The notes beneath the pieces were generated by a model. The model had not been told where the DNA came from, did not search any database, and saw nothing but the letters and a program-made list of their open reading frames with translations. The translations under genes and the position numbers were made by a program. Shown here in pieces: positions 6,973 through 8,933 of a DNA stretch of 8,933 nt (the stretch's first letter is position 1; each line of letters starts with the position of its first letter). Source of the DNA: Lachnospiraceae bacterium UBA3772 (GTDB taxonomy: Bacteria; Bacillota; Clostridia; Lachnospirales; Lachnospiraceae); assembly GCA_002371025.1 (NCBI GenBank), contig DFFQ01000214.1:1-8933 (forward strand). Reading direction: 5' to 3'.

Positions 6973-7013
6973 ACTATACCACAAAGGAGGCGTTTTTTCT
7001 ATTCACCACAACC
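6973..7013 (-). promoter_or_regulatory. Likely promoter of the catalytic-domain-less recombinase
   Basis: On the minus strand an extended -10 (TGG then TATAGT, box at 6973-6978) lies 23 bp before the start codon at 6949. The leader would be short but includes the strong ribosome binding site at 6958-6966. No good -35 box is visible. Instead the repeated GGTTGTGGTGA element (7003-7013) lies 24 bp upstream of the -10, matching the second copy near 8640. The terminator of the upstream gene lies just before it, so this gene needs its own promoter. Confidence 0.55.
7000..7013 (+). repeat. 14-bp direct repeat, copy 1
   Basis: The sequence taTtcaccacaacc is found again at 8631-8644 as taAtcaccacaacc, in the same orientation, with one difference. 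Both copies lie upstream of a recombinase start codon. Together they bracket the 7061-8578 recombinase and its terminator. Confidence 0.65.
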
Positions 7014-7016
7014 GAC

Positions 7017-7047
7017 AAAAAAGCTCCCTGCGTTTTGGACAGAGAGC
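7017..7047 (-). terminator. Rho-independent terminator of the 7061-8578 recombinase
   Basis: Stem gctccctg (7023-7030) pairs with cagagagc (7040-7047) around a 9-nt loop, and the A run 7017-7022 is a U run on the minus strand. The plus-strand mismatch becomes a U-G wobble in minus RNA, confirming the orientation. It lies 13 bp after the stop of the 7061-8578 gene and separates it from the next recombinase transcription unit. Confidence 0.87.
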
Positions 7048-7060
7048 ATAAATGCTGCGG

Positions 7061-8578
7061 TTATATTTCTTCGGTAAATATCAGACCTCCCATTATATGA
7101 AATTCGAGTATGCTGTCTTTGACGATGATTTTATCTATTAAAAATTCAAAAGTCTGCGACTCAAATTCTATCATTATGTGCTCGCGCTTTTCAAAATAGC
7201 CTATAAGCATATCCATTTCTTTAAGCGTTGTCTCCTCTGACTGCAATAGAAGTCGGAGATTCTTATTCAGTTTTGCTATTTTATTATTGATCTCAGCACT
7301 TTGCTCCTTATACTTCGCTTCATTTAAGAAGCCTTTTGTTCGAAGTGATGCTATTACGTTGAGTTGTTCCTTTAACTGTAATAAGCTTCGGCGAATCTCA
7401 ATAATGTCGCTTCTTCCTGTAGTCTGTTTTATCATTAATTCCTGTAATGATTTTTGTATAGGCAGAAGCAGCTCAGTATAGTTGGAATATATTTTATTGA
7501 ACAGCTTTATAAAAGCGTTTATTATGCTTTCTTCTGTAATTTTCTTTGAACTGCAGAGACTCGCACTGTAATCATGCTTATTGCATACCCAGTAATACTT
7601 ATCCCTGCATACTTTTCGATAAAAATGGTTTCCGCACAAGGCGCATTCAAGCTTTCTTGTAAATGGATATATTACAGGATCATTTTTTGTTATTAAACGA
7701 TCTTTCATAAGAGCCTGTGCCGTTTCAAATATCTCTTTTGAAATAATAGGCTGATGTGTGTGTTGGATATAGTACATATCTTTCTCACCTTTATTTGGAA
7801 TGCATCCTGCCCCTATTATATCCGGTGTATAGAATTTCTGCAGCAGGGAATCACCGATATACTTTTCATTCCTAAGAATATATCTCATAGAAGAATAGGA
7901 AATCTTAACTGTGTCGCCGTACTTGTTATTTATGTAGTCGGCTGTTCCTTTTATTCCGCAGCCGCTAACATATTGCTTAAAAATATCCCTGACAATCTTT
8001 ACCTCGCTTTCTTCTATAACTAAAGTCTTGTTCTTGAGCCTGTATCCCAAAGGTGCATTAACAGGAGAATAATCTCCGCTTTTCATTTTTCTGCGTATAC
8101 TCCATTTCAAATTCTGCGATATGGAAGTGGACTCTTCCTGTGCCAGTCCACCCATAATAGTTATCATAAGCTCGTCGTTTATATTTGCAGTATCGATGTT
8201 CTCTTTTTCAAACATTATTGTTATACCCAGTGATTTAAGTTCTCGGATATTCTTCAGGCAGTCTCTTGTATTTCTGGCGAAGCGACTGATAGACTTTGTA
8301 TATACTCGTTCTATCTTGCCTTTTCTGCAATCATCTATAAGGCGAAGGAACTCTGTTCTCTTTTCCTCACAAGTTCCCGTGATACCCTCATCGGCGTAAA
8401 TATCAATAAGTGTTTCCGTTTCGGAATTCTCAAATTTATGAGTATAATATGTAAGCTGAGAGTTATATGAATTGAGCTGATCATCGCTGTTTGATGATAC
8501 TCTGCAATATGCAGCTACACGCAGTAAGCGATGTGTATCATCTGCGACTTTCGGCTGTATGACTGTTACTGTCGGCAT
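7061..8578 (-). CDS. Large serine recombinase, full length
   Basis: Second intact large serine recombinase of the cluster, same family but clearly diverged from the 4486-6096 protein. An in-frame GTG at 8587 overlaps the GGAGG site, so translation must start at ATG 8578, eight bases from it, giving 505 residues. The resolvase domain has AAYCRVS with catalytic Ser28, the DEGITGT block (64-70), and SRFARN (Arg99, Arg102). The recombinase domain follows, with LGYRL and NEKYIGD. A zinc ribbon lies at about 310-345 (Cys-x-x-Cys, then a Cys-x-x-His pair and a distal Cys). A long Lys- and Glu-rich coiled coil lies at about 375-460. It is transcribed from its own promoter and ended by the hairpin at 7017-7047. 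It probably forms a functional set with the two downstream recombinases that moves an element extending to the right. Target site unknown. Confidence 0.93.
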   Translation of the reverse strand: MPTVTVIQPKVADDTHRLLRVAAYCRVSSNSDDQLNSYNSQLTYYTHKFENSETETLIDIYADEGITGTCEEKRTEFLRLIDDCRKGKIERVYTKSISRFARNTRDCLKNIRELKSLGITIMFEKENIDTANINDELMITIMGGLAQEESTSISQNLKWSIRRKMKSGDYSPVNAPLGYRLKNKTLVIEESEVKIVRDIFKQYVSGCGIKGTADYINNKYGDTVKISYSSMRYILRNEKYIGDSLLQKFYTPDIIGAGCIPNKGEKDMYYIQHTHQPIISKEIFETAQALMKDRLITKNDPVIYPFTRKLECALCGNHFYRKVCRDKYYWVCNKHDYSASLCSSKKITEESIINAFIKLFNKIYSNYTELLLPIQKSLQELMIKQTTGRSDIIEIRRSLLQLKEQLNVIASLRTKGFLNEAKYKEQSAEINNKIAKLNKNLRLLLQSEETTLKEMDMLIGYFEKREHIMIEFESQTFEFLIDKIIVKDSILEFHIMGGLIFTEEI

Positions 8579-8604
8579 CGCTGCCACCTCCGTTTCTCAG
8601 CCAT

Positions 8605-8644
8605 ATTATACCGTTTTTCGCTCCCAAAAGTAATCACCACAACC
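8605..8644 (-). promoter_or_regulatory. Likely promoter of the 7061-8578 recombinase
   Basis: A perfect TATAAT -10 on the minus strand (8605-8610) lies 26 bp before the start codon at 8578. No convincing -35 box sits 16-18 bp upstream. The repeated GGTTGTGGTGA element (8634-8644) ends 23 bp upstream of the -10, where an activator or operator could act. The gap 8579-8679 holds this promoter and the ribosome binding site, with no clear terminator. Confidence 0.6.
8631..8644 (+). repeat. 14-bp direct repeat, copy 2
   Basis: The sequence taAtcaccacaacc is the partner of the copy at 7000-7013. Its spacing to the -10 box is 23 bp, against 24 bp in the first copy. Confidence 0.65.
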
Positions 8645-8679
8645 ACCTATTTTTCGGAGTTGAAACTGTGCAGAACCGA

Positions 8680-8781
8680 CTAATACCTGTTATCGTCAGC
8701 TTTACCTGCGGCAATGCATAAGCACATTGCAAAGGCTCCAATGCAGCCGCCTATTATCATTCCAATTATTATGCGTATCAC
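8680..8781 (-). CDS. DUF3789-like 33-residue membrane micropeptide
   Basis: A very short protein starting at GTG 8781, which overlaps the TGA of the upstream gene as GTGA, and ending at TAG. It has one hydrophobic helix (about 2-25) with a glycine zipper at Gly7, Gly11 and Gly15, then MCLCIAA and a polar tail GKADDNRY. The glycine-rich helix, the MCLC-like cysteine motif and the final Ala-Asp match my memory of DUF3789, a family of 24-39 residue proteins found in clostridial mobile elements. The function of the family is unknown. There is no strong ribosome binding site, so it is probably made by translational coupling with the preceding gene. Confidence 0.75.
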   Translation of the reverse strand: MIRIIIGMIIGGCIGAFAMCLCIAAGKADDNRY

Positions 8782-8933
8782 CGTTCCACCGCCCACTGCG
8801 CCGCTGTTGGATACTGTTCGGTTATTTGAGCGCAGCTCCTGCTTTCGATTTCCTTTTTCTGCTCATCGGTGAGCTTGTCCTGCTGCGCGAGAAAAATATG
8901 TATTACTGCACACATAACGTCAGCCTGTCCGTA
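8778..8933 (-). CDS. C-terminal part of an unidentified protein (cut by window edge)
   Basis: An open frame of 51 codons running in from the right edge and ending at TGA 8778-8780. The visible part has a short hydrophobic stretch (AVIHIFLAQQ), a charged segment DKLTDEQKKEIE, and ends AAQWAVER. An internal ATG at 8915 has no ribosome binding site, so the true start lies outside the window. The 4-bp overlap with the DUF3789-like gene and the charged, codon-like composition support it as real. I do not recognise the family. It probably belongs to the mobile element served by the recombinases. Confidence 0.65.
   Translation of the reverse strand, partial: YGQADVMCAVIHIFLAQQDKLTDEQKKEIESRSCAQITEQYPTAAQWAVER

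Noticed and set aside
8579..8587. GTG start for the 7061-8578 recombinase
   Set aside because: The GTG is part of the GGAGG ribosome binding site itself.
1..8933. CRISPR array, tRNA or rRNA genes
   Set aside because: No regularly spaced repeats, cloverleaf or rRNA motifs seen on either strand by eye.

Overview
The window looks like low-GC Firmicutes (Clostridia) DNA, probably a gut or rumen Ruminococcus-like organism. The grounds are AT-rich genes with strong AAGGAGG-type ribosome binding sites, a consensus sigma-A promoter, hairpin-plus-U-run terminators, large zinc-ribbon serine recombinases of the clostridial type, and a DUF3789-like micropeptide. The genus is an inference. Every gene I accept lies on the minus strand, so transcription runs from high to low coordinates.

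Region A (about 11-4350) is a compact defence operon. A perfect TTGACA-17-TATAAT promoter (4274-4302), with a 37-bp imperfect palindrome just upstream (4313-4349), drives in order: a membrane protein with four predicted helices (3566-4204), a classical TIR-domain protein (3005-3535), a ThsB-type TIR-like protein (2490-2981), a full-length SIR2-SLOG ThsA (905-2374), and a second multi-helix membrane protein (152-802). A terminator at 11-36 follows. ThsA plus ThsB is the core of a type I Thoeris anti-phage system: an infection-sensing TIR makes a cyclic ADP-ribose signal, which binds the SLOG domain of ThsA and switches on NAD+ destruction by the SIR2 domain. The second, unrelated TIR and the two membrane proteins are the unusual part. 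They could be a second signal-and-effector branch built into one Thoeris operon.

Region B (4434-8578) holds three serine-recombinase genes. Two are full length with catalytic serines (4486-6096 and 7061-8578). The middle one (6044-6949) lacks the catalytic resolvase domain and keeps only the DNA-binding recombinase and zinc-ribbon parts. The upstream gene has its own terminator (7017-7047). The middle gene and the distal full-length gene overlap by 53 bp and share the terminator at 4434-4464. A 14-bp element (taWtcaccacaacc on the + strand) is repeated at nearly the same distance upstream of the -10 boxes of the two recombinase transcription units.

Region C (8579-8933) is the end of another mobile-element-like operon: the C-terminal 51 codons of an unidentified protein, overlapping by 4 bp a 33-residue DUF3789-like membrane peptide. 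The layout suggests that the recombinases belong to an integrated element extending to the right, with the Thoeris operon at its edge or as its cargo. By eye the base composition becomes more AT-rich on crossing from the recombinases into the Thoeris operon, near 4205-4485.
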